From: CAWGET01 sp963821715
GTDB lineage: Bacteria > Bacteroidota > Ignavibacteria > Ignavibacteriales > Melioribacteraceae
Reading direction: 5' to 3'
DNA: 64,000 bases
NCBI GenBank assembly: GCA_963821715.1
Contig: CAWGET010000006.1
Location: forward strand, 806,001 to 870,000
Part shown: positions 8,489 through 19,200 of the stretch, in pieces
How positions within the stretch are numbered: position 1 is the stretch's first letter
Layout of the letters: each line of letters begins with the position of its first letter
Translations under genes and position numbers: made by a program
The notes under the pieces: model-generated
The model's input: the letters and a program-made list of their open reading frames with translations, nothing else
The model's database searches: none
Told to the model about the DNA's origin: nothing

Positions 8489-8968
8489 ATTAAAAGGCCT
8501 GCTTGGGATGAATATTTTTTAAAACTCGCTATGCTTGTCTCGGAAAGGTCTACTTGTCCGAGGATGCATTGCGGATGTATTTTAGTGCGCGACAAACGAA
8601 TTCTATCTACCGGATATAATGGATCAATTCCGGGCGAACCACACTGCGACGATGTCGGCTGCTATCTTGAAGAAAATCATTGCATTCGAACTATCCACGC
8701 GGAGATGAACGCAATAATCCAATGTTCGGTGCACGGTGTAAGCGCTAAAGGAGCAACTGCATATATAACAAATATGCCATGCACCAATTGCTCCAAAGCT
8801 TTAATAGCCGCTGGTATTGAGGAGATCGTTATTTTTTCTGATTATCACAACACACTAGCCGAAGAGTTTCTCGGTAAAGCAGGGGTAAAAATTTCTAGAA
8901 TTGATAAACCCGATAACTTAATAAGTTATGATCTGAAAAATTTTTCATCGGCTAAAGAATTTAAATAG
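8489..8968 (+). CDS. dCMP deaminase-like cytidine deaminase, apparent ATT start
   Basis: Zinc-dependent deaminase of the dCMP deaminase/ComEB family, supplying dUMP for dTMP synthesis. Zinc and catalytic motifs are HAEMNAI and PCTNC. The second half of the substrate pocket follows in the AGIEEIVIFSDYH segment. The first ATG at 8531 would start too late. In frame upstream are the family-typical residues KRPAWDEYFLKLAMLV, preceded by ATT at 8489 with a good AAGGAG at proper spacing. From ATT the protein has 159 residues, normal for the family. Either a rare ATT start is used or a base is miscalled. Identity is clear; dCMP versus another deoxycytidylate substrate is by family. Confidence 0.88.
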   Translation: MKRPAWDEYFLKLAMLVSERSTCPRMHCGCILVRDKRILSTGYNGSIPGEPHCDDVGCYLEENHCIRTIHAEMNAIIQCSVHGVSAKGATAYITNMPCTNCSKALIAAGIEEIVIFSDYHNTLAEEFLGKAGVKISRIDKPDNLISYDLKNFSSAKEFK

Positions 8969-9017
8969 CCTGCGGATTCCATATCAAATCTAAATAAAAA
9001 TAACTATCTTATTTCTT

Positions 9018-11150
9018 ATGCCAAAAAAAGATGAGCTAAAAAAATATTATTTGCCAAAGAATTTTTTCAATCGGGATTTGAGCTGGCTTGAATTCAACAG
9101 GAGAGTCTTAGCCGAAGCGCTAAATCCGAATATTCCGCTTTTGGAAAGGATAAAATTCATTTCAATTTTTTCATCCAATTTGGATGAATTCTATATGATC
9201 CGGGTTTCAGGTTATAAAGAGCAGATACGCGCCAAAGTAATTGAGCCTTCGATAGATGGATTGACACCTCACGATGAGATCAAGAGAATAGAATCAGAGG
9301 TAATCCCGATGCTGAATTCGGTTTATAAATTATGGCATGGCGAATTAATGCCGAAACTCGAAGAAAACAAAATATTTATTGCTGAAATAGACGATCTGCC
9401 GGAAGAAGAAAAAGAACTTTTACGCGAATATTTTATAAAGGAAATTTATCCGGTTTTGACACCTCTCGCATTCGATCCCGGAAGACCATTTCCGTATATT
9501 TCAAATTTAAGTCTAAGTTTTGCAATTTTAATTGAAAAGCCGAAAAAAGAGAAACATTTTGCGAGAGTAAAAATACCGAGCATACTACCGCGTCTACTAA
9601 GAATTGATAAAATTTTCGCGGACAAAATAAAATTAAACGGGCAGGAATTTTGCGCTAAATATATCTGGCTTGACGATCTGATCGGGCATAATCTTAATTC
9701 TCTCTTCCCCGGTGTAAAAGTATTAGAAGCTCACAGATTCAGAATTACTCGCAACACTGATATTGAAATTCAGGAAGATGAAGCCGATGATCTTTTGGAA
9801 GTGATTGAGGAAAATATTAAGCAGCGGAAATTCGGAAGCGTTGTAAGGTTAGAAGTGGAAGAAAACATGCCCGATTATATGATGGACACTTTAATGGAAA
9901 ACTTCCAGATCAAAAGCAGCGACGTTCATGTCCTGCCGGGCCCGTTGGGAATTAGTCATCTGATGCTGCTGAACGATCTACCGCTGCCGAATTTAAAATA
10001 TAAATCTTTCCATCCAAATACTCCGCCGGTCTTCGATGAAGTTGAAAGCATTTTTAATTTGATTTACAAGAAAGATATTCTCATTCATCATCCATACGAT
10101 TCCTTTACGCCCGTAATAGATTTCATAAAAGCGGCGTCGAAAGATCCCGATGTGCTCGCCATCAAACAAACTCTTTACCGCGTCGGCACAAACTCGCCGG
10201 TTGTAAAAGCTCTGATCGAAGCGGCGGAAAGGAAAAAGCAGGTCGCGGTTCTCGTTGAATTAAAAGCACGTTTCGACGAAGAAAATAATATATATTGGGC
10301 GCGCGCGCTTGAAAAAGCCGGAGTTCACGTAGTTTACGGATTAGTTGGTTTGAAAACTCATGCCAAGATGACGCTCGTCGTGCGCAAAGAAGTAGACGGT
10401 GTAAGAAGATATGTACATTTAGGAACCGGTAATTATAATCCCGACACGGCGAAAATTTATACCGACATCGGAATATTCAGCAGCGATCCAAGTTTAAGCG
10501 CCGATGTATCTGATGTATTTAATTATTTAACGGGCTATTCGGAACAAAAAGAATTCAGAAAACTTCTTGTAGCACCAATAAATATGCGTCAAAAATTTTT
10601 GGAGCTAATCAATCGCGAAATTCAGAATGTAACCTCCGGAGGAAACGGGCATCTCATATTCAAGATGAATTCTCTCGTGGATCCTCTCCTGATTTCCGCT
10701 TTGTACGAAGCCTCGAAATCTGGAGTAAAAATTGATCTGATCATAAGAGGAATTTGCTGTCTCATTCCACAGGTAAAAGGATTGAGTGAAAATATAAATG
10801 TGGTCAGTATTGTCGGAAGATTTCTGGAACATAGTCGGGTTTATTATTTTTATAACAATGGAAAAGAAGAAATTTATGCGGGAAGCGCGGATTTGATGCC
10901 GAGAAATCTAGACCGACGCGTAGAAGTGATTTTTCCCATTGAAGATAAAAAAATAAAAACAAGGATATATGAAAGAATTTTGATGAAAGGTCTCGAGGAT
11001 AATGTAAAATCGAAGGTGCTGCTTCCGACAGGAAAATATGTGGATAAATCGCCTGTCTTTACTGAGCAGAAAATTTCAGTTCAGGATTGGCTTATGAATA
11101 AATCTAGTTTTTCGCCGAAGAAATTAATCCCGAGAGAAGTTGAGGAATAA
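9018..11150 (+). CDS. ppk: Polyphosphate kinase 1
   Basis: Makes and degrades inorganic polyphosphate using ATP; a peripheral membrane enzyme. At 710 residues it has the full PPK1 length. The N-terminal domain opens RDLSWLEFNRRVL and SNLDEFYMIRV. The first phospholipase-D-like half contains TLYRVGTNSPVVKAL, the HAKMTLVVR motif with the autophosphorylated histidine, and GTGNYNP. The second half contains GSADLMPRNLDRRVEV. It lies alone between the deaminase and mrp with short gaps, and no exopolyphosphatase is adjacent. Confidence 0.96.
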   Translation: MPKKDELKKYYLPKNFFNRDLSWLEFNRRVLAEALNPNIPLLERIKFISIFSSNLDEFYMIRVSGYKEQIRAKVIEPSIDGLTPHDEIKRIESEVIPMLNSVYKLWHGELMPKLEENKIFIAEIDDLPEEEKELLREYFIKEIYPVLTPLAFDPGRPFPYISNLSLSFAILIEKPKKEKHFARVKIPSILPRLLRIDKIFADKIKLNGQEFCAKYIWLDDLIGHNLNSLFPGVKVLEAHRFRITRNTDIEIQEDEADDLLEVIEENIKQRKFGSVVRLEVEENMPDYMMDTLMENFQIKSSDVHVLPGPLGISHLMLLNDLPLPNLKYKSFHPNTPPVFDEVESIFNLIYKKDILIHHPYDSFTPVIDFIKAASKDPDVLAIKQTLYRVGTNSPVVKALIEAAERKKQVAVLVELKARFDEENNIYWARALEKAGVHVVYGLVGLKTHAKMTLVVRKEVDGVRRYVHLGTGNYNPDTAKIYTDIGIFSSDPSLSADVSDVFNYLTGYSEQKEFRKLLVAPINMRQKFLELINREIQNVTSGGNGHLIFKMNSLVDPLLISALYEASKSGVKIDLIIRGICCLIPQVKGLSENINVVSIVGRFLEHSRVYYFYNNGKEEIYAGSADLMPRNLDRRVEVIFPIEDKKIKTRIYERILMKGLEDNVKSKVLLPTGKYVDKSPVFTEQKISVQDWLMNKSSFSPKKLIPREVEE

Positions 11151-11221
11151 TTTTATAATTACAATTTATATTATTAATTTTTACGTTATGATTTTTTAAA
11201 AAGGCTGGAAAGGAGAAATTA

Positions 11222-12328
11222 ATGGCTGATATTTCGAAAGATCAAATATTGGATGCTTTGAGAAAAGTAGACGACCCTGATCTTCATAAAGATCTAGTTA
11301 CTTTGAACATGATAAAAAATTTACAAATAGATGGGAAAAATATTTCGTTCGATATTGAACTTACAACACCCGCTTGTCCGATGAAAGATAAAATGAAATC
11401 GGACGCGATTAATTCGATAAAAAATGAAATTCCTGAAGCTGAAGAAATAAATGTTAATATGACGTCCAATGTAACAGCTCATCAAGATACACGGAAAGAG
11501 GCGGTTTTGCCCGGAGTTAAAAATACTATCGCAGTTGCGAGCGGAAAAGGCGGAGTAGGCAAAAGCACCGTTGCTGTAAATCTGGCCGTAGCTTTGGCTA
11601 AAGACGGCGCTAAAGTCGGGTTATTAGACGCCGACATTTACGGCCCGAGTATCCCCTTGATGTTCGGAATAGAGGATAAACCGAAATTATACCAGGATCC
11701 TCAAACAGGAAAAATAATTCCGCTCGAAAATTTCGGAGTAAAAATTATTTCAATCGGTTTTATGGTTGAAGAAAAAACTCCCGTAATATGGCGGGGGCCC
11801 ATGGCTAGCGGAGCCGTTAAGCAATTTATGACCGATGTAGATTGGGGAGAATTAGACTATCTGATTTTCGATATGCCGCCTGGAACGGGCGATATACAAT
11901 TGACGCTGACTCAGACCATTCCTTTAACCGGTGTTGTGATTGTTACAACTCCGCAGGATGTCTCTTTGATTGATGCAAGAAAAGGATTAAAAATGTTTTC
12001 TCGCGTAAACGTTCCCGTTTTGGGAATTGTAGAGAATATGAGTTATTTTGTCGCGCCCGATACTGGAAAAGAATACGATATATTCGGAAGAGGCGGCGGA
12101 GCAAAACTTGCGCAGGAATCGGACGTACCTTTCCTCGGGGGAATTCCAATTGATCCGCGTATAAGAGAAGGCGGCGACAAAGGAAAGCCGATTGTAGAAG
12201 AGAACAACGGCTCAATACATGCCGAGACAATTATGGAGATTGCCAGAAATATGGCAACACAAATAAGTATTACTAATTTAAGCTCAAATTCATCCAAAGT
12301 TGAAATTGTAATGGATGACGAGAATTAA
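11222..12328 (+). CDS. mrp: Mrp/NBP35-family Fe-S carrier ATPase
   Basis: P-loop ATPase that holds and transfers Fe-S clusters to target proteins. Residues ~5-75 form a MIP18/DUF59 domain with CPMKDKM. The deviant Walker A ASGKGGVGKST follows at ~107-117, then DADIYGPS and FDMPPGTGD. The C-terminal CxxC that bridges the cluster in ApbC-type proteins is absent: the matching stretch reads ENMSYFVAPDTGKEYDIFG, and the whole protein has one cysteine, in the DUF59 domain. The start has a good AAGGAG site. The NifU-like gene follows 14 bases after the stop, so the two probably act together in cluster delivery. Confidence 0.93.
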   Translation: MADISKDQILDALRKVDDPDLHKDLVTLNMIKNLQIDGKNISFDIELTTPACPMKDKMKSDAINSIKNEIPEAEEINVNMTSNVTAHQDTRKEAVLPGVKNTIAVASGKGGVGKSTVAVNLAVALAKDGAKVGLLDADIYGPSIPLMFGIEDKPKLYQDPQTGKIIPLENFGVKIISIGFMVEEKTPVIWRGPMASGAVKQFMTDVDWGELDYLIFDMPPGTGDIQLTLTQTIPLTGVVIVTTPQDVSLIDARKGLKMFSRVNVPVLGIVENMSYFVAPDTGKEYDIFGRGGGAKLAQESDVPFLGGIPIDPRIREGGDKGKPIVEENNGSIHAETIMEIARNMATQISITNLSSNSSKVEIVMDDEN

Positions 12329-12342
12329 TCCGGAGCCGAAAA

Positions 12343-12579
12343 ATGAACGACGTTATGAATCAAAAAGTAAACAAAGCGCTGGAATCGATTAGACCGTATT
12401 TAAAAGCCGATGGCGGCGATATCGAACTGGTAAAAGTAACAGACGAAGGAATAGTTGAAGTCCGGCTTACAGGCGCGTGCGTCGGCTGCCCGATGTCTCA
12501 AATGACTTTAAGAGCGGGAGTTGAACGGGCTTTGATACGCGAAGTGCCCGGAATTAAACGCGTTGAATCGGTTGGATGA
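12343..12579 (+). CDS. NifU C-terminal domain protein (Fe-S scaffold)
   Basis: A stand-alone NifU-like domain of 78 residues. It opens with the family pattern of alpha helix then LKADGGDIELV, and holds the cluster-binding CVGCPMSQ motif, followed by TLRAGVERAL. Such Nfu proteins bind a 4Fe-4S cluster between two subunits and deliver it. It is translated from GGAG ten bases before the ATG. Placement directly after mrp supports an Fe-S delivery pair, since the Mrp here lacks its own C-terminal CxxC. tpiA follows at 27 bases. Confidence 0.93.
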   Translation: MNDVMNQKVNKALESIRPYLKADGGDIELVKVTDEGIVEVRLTGACVGCPMSQMTLRAGVERALIREVPGIKRVESVG

Positions 12580-12606
12580 TAATAAAATATTAATGACGAG
12601 GAGTTT

Positions 12607-13362
12607 ATGAGAAATATCGTAATTGCCGGCAACTGGAAAATGAATAAAAACCTGAATGAATCTGCCGAACTTATAGCCGGAATAAAAAAAGAGTTGGACG
12701 CAAAAAGCGAGAACGTAAAAGTAATAGTCTGCCCGCCTTTCACATCGTTAGATACGGCCGTTGAATTAGTAAAAGGAACCGAAATAAAAGTCGGCGCGCA
12801 AAATATGTATTTTGAAGATTCGGGCGCGTTCACCGGCGAAATCTCCGCCGATATGCTGAAGAGCGTTGGATGCGAATTTGTGATTTTAGGACATTCCGAA
12901 AGAAGAGCTATTTTTAATGAAGACGATGAAACGATCAATAAGAAAATTAAGAAAGCCCTTAATGACGGATTGAAACCGATTTTCTGCGTCGGCGAAACTT
13001 TGGACGAAAGGGAAAAGAACATCACAAATAAAATAGTGGAGCGCCAGGTTAAAGAAGGCTTGAAAGAAATAACCGAAGATGAATTAAAAAATATCATTAT
13101 CGCTTACGAACCGGTTTGGGCAATCGGAACCGGTAAAACAGCTACTCCCGGTCAGGCGCAGGAAGTTCATTCGTTCATCAGAAATTTGATAAGAGATTTA
13201 TATTCGGAAAACGCAGCCGAAGAAGTTGTAATTCAATATGGCGGGAGCGTTAAACCGGATAACGCGAAAGAACTTTTATCGCAGCCGGATATCGACGGAG
13301 CATTAGTGGGAGGCGCAAGTTTAAAAGCCGATTCTTTTGTTGGAATAATAAAAGCTGTTTAG
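12607..13362 (+). CDS. tpiA: Triosephosphate isomerase
   Basis: Interconverts dihydroxyacetone phosphate and glyceraldehyde 3-phosphate in glycolysis. The 251 residues fit a TIM-barrel monomer. Active-site lysine is Lys11 in GNWKMNK. The catalytic histidine is in GHSERR at ~95, and the catalytic glutamate in AYEPVWAIGTGKTATP at ~165, which also contains the mobile loop 6. Phosphate-binding YGGSVKPDNA lies near ~210. It starts with a GAGGAG ribosome site and is probably the last gene of the mrp-nfu-tpiA run, with a large palindrome just after its stop. Confidence 0.97.
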   Translation: MRNIVIAGNWKMNKNLNESAELIAGIKKELDAKSENVKVIVCPPFTSLDTAVELVKGTEIKVGAQNMYFEDSGAFTGEISADMLKSVGCEFVILGHSERRAIFNEDDETINKKIKKALNDGLKPIFCVGETLDEREKNITNKIVERQVKEGLKEITEDELKNIIIAYEPVWAIGTGKTATPGQAQEVHSFIRNLIRDLYSENAAEEVVIQYGGSVKPDNAKELLSQPDIDGALVGGASLKADSFVGIIKAV

Positions 13363-13368
13363 ATAATA

Positions 13369-13396
13369 GCTGAGACGTTCCGCGGAACGTCTCAGC
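13369..13396. repeat. Perfect 28-base palindrome after tpiA
   Basis: GCTGAGACGTTCCG is followed directly by its exact reverse complement CGGAACGTCTCAGC, seven bases after the tpiA stop. It would form a loopless strong cruciform or a long RNA stem. There is no T-tract, so a plain intrinsic terminator is unlikely. It may be a dispersed palindromic repeat or a two-way transcript-end stabiliser. Confidence 0.8.
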
Positions 13397-13431
13397 CACC
13401 ACTACATATTACATCCTTCCCAAATTTGTAA

Positions 13432-13536
13432 AACCTAAAATTGTTAAAGAAAGCGGATGTAAAAGGTTCTAAGAGTTCCAAAATTCCTGTAATGACTCCG
13501 GACGAATATTTAAAGAGTTTAAGAATTAAATTTTAA
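13432..13536 (+). pseudogene. Possible C-terminal remnant of a PIN-type toxin
   Basis: A 34-residue open stretch with no start codon ends KIPVMTPDEYLKSLRIKF. This resembles the end of PIN-domain toxins, which often finish with a 'TPEEFL' type tail. Nothing upstream restores a full domain. It is weak evidence, recorded because the rest of this 311-base gap has no other content besides the palindrome. Confidence 0.25.
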
Positions 13537-13673
13537 TCCGCCCAGATAATACAAAATTTTATTTCCGCCATAATAACCTCAAAACGTACATCATTTACAG
13601 TTGGTTTTTTATTGATTTGCCCTCTTTTATTTGTTATTTTAAATGTCTTTATATTTTATTTTTTACGGAAAGA

Positions 13674-16269
13674 ATGACAAGATTTAATAAATTTTCCCTC
13701 CCTATTTTTATTGTTTTAATCTGCTTTGGAAGTTCGTTCGCGCAGATTAAAATTAAGGAACTTCCGCCTTCAAAACCATCCGAATTAGATTCGGTTTACT
13801 TCGACGTTACGCAAACAAGAAGTATATCGGAGCTTACTAACGGCTGGGTTGTTTACCCGGAAGATGATCCGAACGCGAAAATCCAGACAAATATTCCCGC
13901 TGTCTTCGAAGGCGCGGATGAATTGATTTTTGAGAAGGAACTCGGACTTGTCAAAAACTCAGATTCAAAAAAACCGGTTGAAAATATTTTTTGAAGGATT
14001 GAATTATTCCGCCGAGATTTCGCTGAACGATCTTTTGATCCATAAACATCCGGGCGGACAAATTCCTTTCTGGCTCGAACTTCCCAGAGATGTTTTAAAC
14101 CCGAACGGATCGAATATTATTTCAATCAAGCTAAAGCATAAACTCGACGCAAAGAGTACGATACCGGTTAACCAGAGATTTTTGTTTCCGCAGAGCACGG
14201 GTGGAATTATTAGAAAAGTTTATCTTCATTCTATTCCGAATTTCGCTATCGTCGCGAAAGAGTTTTCGTATTCTTTAACAGATGATAGAGGTTATCTCGA
14301 GTTTGAATCTTCGCTTAAAATTCATAATCCAGATTATATATCCACCGAAGCGGCGGAAGATCCGAAAAAGAACAAATACGAAATAAAATTATTTTTTACT
14401 GACTCCGAAAGTTCACTTGATCCGGAATCAGCTGATAAAACAGAAAGGTTTTCTTTCAGCAAGCCGGATGCCGAAGTTCAGATTTCCTCGCGGCTGCGAA
14501 ATCCGAAAACTTGGAGTCCAGGGAATCCCGTGCATTACACTATCCGTTTTCAGCTTACAAAGAACGATACTTTGTTAGATGAATCGGCAGTACCCGCAGC
14601 CTTTTATAGATTAGAAAGCGATTCTGCTAATCTTACGCTTAACGGAAATCCGTTCTATATGAAAGGAACCTCGTATTACAACTCTTACGTCGAGTTTGGT
14701 AATTCTACGGATCACGAGCAGATAGAAAACGATTTAGATATTATTAAAAATATGGGATTTAACTCTGTCAGGTTTGCCGGTTCCGCTCCTCATCCTTATG
14801 CATTAAGATATTCCGAGAAAATCGGGTTGCTTAACTTAATCGAAATCCCGATAGACGGAGTTCCCACAGAGATAATCACCGGTAAAAGTTTTAACGAGCG
14901 TTCGAACAGTTATTTAAGATATTTTCTGAACGCTTATAAAGGTTATTCATCGGTTGCTGCAATTGGCGTCGGCAGTTCGTATTTACCAGACTCCAATCCT
15001 CAACGAGAATTTATTTCATCGCTCGCCGCCATAGTCAAGGAGAATTACGACGGATTGTCATTCGCTTCTTTTAATGGTTTTCCTTCTACCGAAATTGAAA
15101 ACCTCGGCCTCTACGGAATTGATCTGTTCGCAAAAAATATCGTGAATTACAAAGACTCATACTTAAATTCAGTAAATGCTTTGGGTAAAGGAAAAGTTTT
15201 TATCAGCGACGCAGCTTATCCTTCCTTTTATGGAAATACCAACGGATATATGAATGAATTTTCGCTCGAAGCTCAGGCTAAATATTTTGAAGACCTGATC
15301 GATTTTGCGGAAGAAGAAAATGTAAGCGGATTTTTCATCAATTCAATTTTCGATATACGCGGTGATTTTCATTCACTTGCACTCGGTTATAATGAAGATA
15401 AAATTTATAACATAGGTATTTTACGGGAGAACAGAAGCGCTAACGGGCTTTCGTATAATGTAGTTAAATCGAAATTAAATAATGAAGAAAAAATTACTAT
15501 TCCGATAGGCACCAAGTCGGACGATTCGCCGATCTTCTTCATAATTACAGGGTTGTTTCTGGCAATACTGATGGGAATTTTGATGAACTCCAAACGGAAA
15601 TTCCGAGAAGACGCATCACGCTCTCTACTCCGCCCTTATAATTTTTTCGCCGATATCCGAGACCAGCGAATTTTGTCCGGACTTCATTCAAACTTTTTGA
15701 TGATCATTTTATCGGGTTCAATCGCGCTGCTTTTCACCAATATGCTTTTTTACTTCAAAACAAATTTGCTAGTAGAAAGAATTATTGTTTCCTTCGGATC
15801 GGCAAATTTTATGTACGCATTCAGTTTCCTAGCTTGGAATCCGGTTTATTCATTTATCGCACTTTTTATTTTAGCGATGATCTTTTTCATCATTCTTTCG
15901 CTTATTCTAAAAGTCTCTTCCTTCTTTATCCGGAACAGAGTATTATTTTCCAGCATTTACTTTATGGTGATTTGGGCTCTGATGCCGCTCGTGCTTTTGA
16001 TCCCAATCGAATTAGTGCTCTACAGAATATTGATGGCGGATGTAGTAAACGCGTACATTTATTTCTTCCTGATAATTTATTTTTTCTGGCTTCTGCAAAG
16101 GTTGATGAAAGGCATTTACGTTATTTTTGATGTCGCGCCGTTCAAAGTTTACGGCTATGCATTCCTCTTTATTTTCGTTGTTTCCATAATTGTTCTCGTT
16201 TATTTCCAATTGACGGAATCGACAATTTACTATGTGCTTAATGCTTTCAGACAAAGTAGTACAATATAA
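13674..16269 (+). CDS. GH2-fold pseudo-glycosidase fused to multi-pass membrane domain, one apparent frameshift
   Basis: The ATG at 13674 opens a signal peptide (cleavage likely after SSFA, residue ~22). The jelly-roll sugar-binding domain of GH2 proteins follows (EISLNDLLIHKHPGGQIPF, then STGGIIRKVYL). The TIM-barrel part is recognisable from LNGNPFYMKGTSYYNSY and the MGFNSVRF segment. Where active GH2 enzymes have the acid/base Asn-Glu pair, this one reads AAIGVGSSY. The nucleophile glutamate is also absent at FISDAAYPS. After residue ~620 come about six hydrophobic segments. The frame breaks near 13940-13955: one base must be skipped (most simply one A of AAAAA) to pass from FEKELGL into KTQIQKNRLKIFFEG. 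The joined protein has 864 residues. Function is unknown; carbohydrate sensing or envelope assembly is a guess. Confidence 0.75.
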
Positions 16270-16281
16270 AACAGGGACGAT

Positions 16282-19200
16282 TTGTATCTATCGAAAGTTG
16301 AAATATTTGGTTTCAAATCATTTGCCAATAAAACCGTTATAAATTTAAATAAAGATATTACCGGAATTGTAGGACCGAACGGCTGCGGAAAAACTAATAT
16401 TGTTGACGCCGTGCGCTGGTGCCTCGGAGAACAGAGAAGCAGTGCCCTCCGCAGCGATAAAATGGAAAACGTAATTTTTAACGGCACCAAGGATAAGAAG
16501 CCTCTTGGAATGGCGGAAGTTTCTATGACTTTCGTTAATGATAAAGGAGTTCTCCCTACTGAATATTCCGAAGTAACAATTACCAGAAGAATTTTCCGCT
16601 CCGGCGAAAGTGAGTATCTTCTAAACAGAAATATCTGCCGTTTAAAAGATATAACCAATCTGTTTATGGATACCGGAATGGGTACCAATGCTTATTCGGT
16701 TATAGAATTAAAAATGATCGAAACAATTTTGAGCAGCAAAGCCGAAGAACGCAGGCAAATGTTTGAGGAAGCCGCCGGTGTTAATAAATATAAATTACGA
16801 AGAAGGCTCTCGCTCAAAAAACTCGATGAAGTGAAAGGAGACCTTGTACGCGTGAACGATATCGTCTCCGAAGTGGAGAAGAATGTACGCTCGTTAGAAA
16901 GGCAGGCGAAGAAAGCCGACAGATACAACCGGATGAATAAAGAACTGAGCGAAAAGGAAGTCGATCTTGCCGAACGCGAACTTGCCCGGATGACAGGTGA
17001 AAAAGAAAACTTCAATACGGAAAAATCTTCGGCAGAAGAAAATAAAGTTGAATTCTCCAAAACTATCAGAGAATTTGATTCGGAACTTGAAGAGAAAAAA
17101 AATATTATTTATGATATTGAAGATGAGCTTAAAGAAAAAAGGAATGAGATTTCCAAAGAGAGAGACCGTCTTCACGAAAAACAAAGAATGGTTTATGTTA
17201 CAAGAGAGCGCATTAAATCAATCAAACAAAATTTAGAAAAGTATAGTCGGGAACTTGAAGAACTGAAGGATCAAAAGATTGATACTTCGGAAATCTTGGA
17301 AGAGAACCGGAATGAAATTGAAGAAATAAAAATTTCACTCGAAGTAAAAAGCGAAACGTTGCAGGAACAGCGCGTTAAACTCGATGAATCTAAAAATTTA
17401 TTTGAGCAAAAGAAAGAAGAACTGAAAGGAAAAAGCGGCGAGATCTTTGAAAAATTCAAAGATATTTCGGCAAAGGAAAATCGGCTTTCGGTTAATAAAA
17501 AATCTCTCGAAAATATTAATCAAAATATTGAGAAACTGAATAATAAAATCCAAAAACTTACGGGTGATACAGCAAAGATAGTTGGATATTTAGAGGAACT
17601 GGAAACCGAAAAAAGCGACGCGGAAAAGCGGCTTCAGAAATATGAATCGGAATTTTTACAGAAGCAGAAAGAAAAGGAAGATATTCTTTCTGAGATTGGA
17701 AAATTAAAAGAAGAAGAAGTAGAGAAGAGAAGTCAGCTTCATAACATAAGAGATAAAATTGATTTTTTTCAGAATCTGATCTCCAATTTTGAAGGAGTCT
17801 CGCAAGGATCAAAAATTTTACTTGAGAGCGAAGGTTGGACTTCAAAAGAAAAAACTCTTTTCGCCGACGTCGGGAAGTCGGATGATAAATATAAATTCGC
17901 GCTCGAAGCTTCTCTTAAAAATGTATTGAATAATTTGCTCGTCGACTCGTATGAAGATCTTCTAACAGCAATAGATTATTTGAAGAAAAACGATCTCGGT
18001 AAAGCTTCGTTTATTTTGAAAGATGAGCCCGGCAAAAAGAACAGAACTCTTTTAGAAAAAATCTCCGACTTTAATTTCAAACGGAAAGCAAAGAAATTAT
18101 CCGCCGAACCTAAGTTTATCGATTGGGCGTATAATCTTGTTGATACCGATAAAAAGTGGGAATCATATTTCCGGCTTGCCTTAAGCAAAAGCGTAATTAC
18201 AGAATCGCTTGAAGACGCGATGGCATTGAGCAAAACTTATCCGGGATTTAATTTCGCGACTTTACAGGGAGACGTTGTAGGAGATAACGGAATTGTTGAA
18301 GGTGGATCGCTTCCCAAACTTGATGAGACCTTATTCGGACGAAAGCAGCTTCTTACGGAATTAAAAGATGAATATCCGGCACACGAAAAAGACCTGTCGA
18401 TTCTGAAAGAAAGCATTTTTGAACTAGAAGAGAAAGCCGACAGCATTGATTTGAAGATGATTTCCGAAGAAGGAAAACTTATTGAAAACGATATAAATAA
18501 TATCGAGAAACAGATAAACCAAATAGAATTTGAGAATAAAAAGACTTCCGAAGAGATAGATAAGTCGCGAGATGAGACTCAGGATTTAGCGTTGGAATCA
18601 AACGAGTTGGATAATTTAATAACAGCGCTGCAGGGAGAAGTAGATGAGAAACAGCGGCTGCGGGAAATAGCCGAGAACGAACTAAATGATCTTGAAGAGG
18701 AAGTAAAGAAAGCGGAGACCGATTTGAGCTTTATTTCATCGGAGTATTCACAGGAAGAGATCGGACTTGAAAGATTGAAAGGAAATCTGAGAAAGACTGA
18801 AGGCGCAATTTCCAATTCCGAACAAAATCTAAAACTCATCGATCAGAATATTTTGAAGCGTGAGACCGACATTAACTCCGCTACAAGCGAGTTGGGAATT
18901 TTGGAAGAATCACTTGTTGAGTTTGAAGAAGAATACAATGAAATAACACGCGTATATGAAAAGCTGAAAACAGAGGAATCGGAAATTGAGGAACGGTTAA
19001 AAGAATCTAAAGCTTCCGCTTCTGAAATCGAAAAGGTTTTAAAAGAAATTCGCGGAGAGCGGCAGCGCGTTGCCGATAGAATTCACCAGATAGAAATGAA
19101 ACTTAATGAATTTGATTTCAAACTGGAGAATATAAAAAATCATATACGAGAAGAATATAACAAAGAACTTGAGCTAAAGGGATTTGAAGATTTAGATACA

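Noticed and set aside
12498..13097. A 199-codon minus-strand frame inside the tpiA region
   Set aside because: It is antisense to the clear nifU-like and tpiA genes and has no motif.
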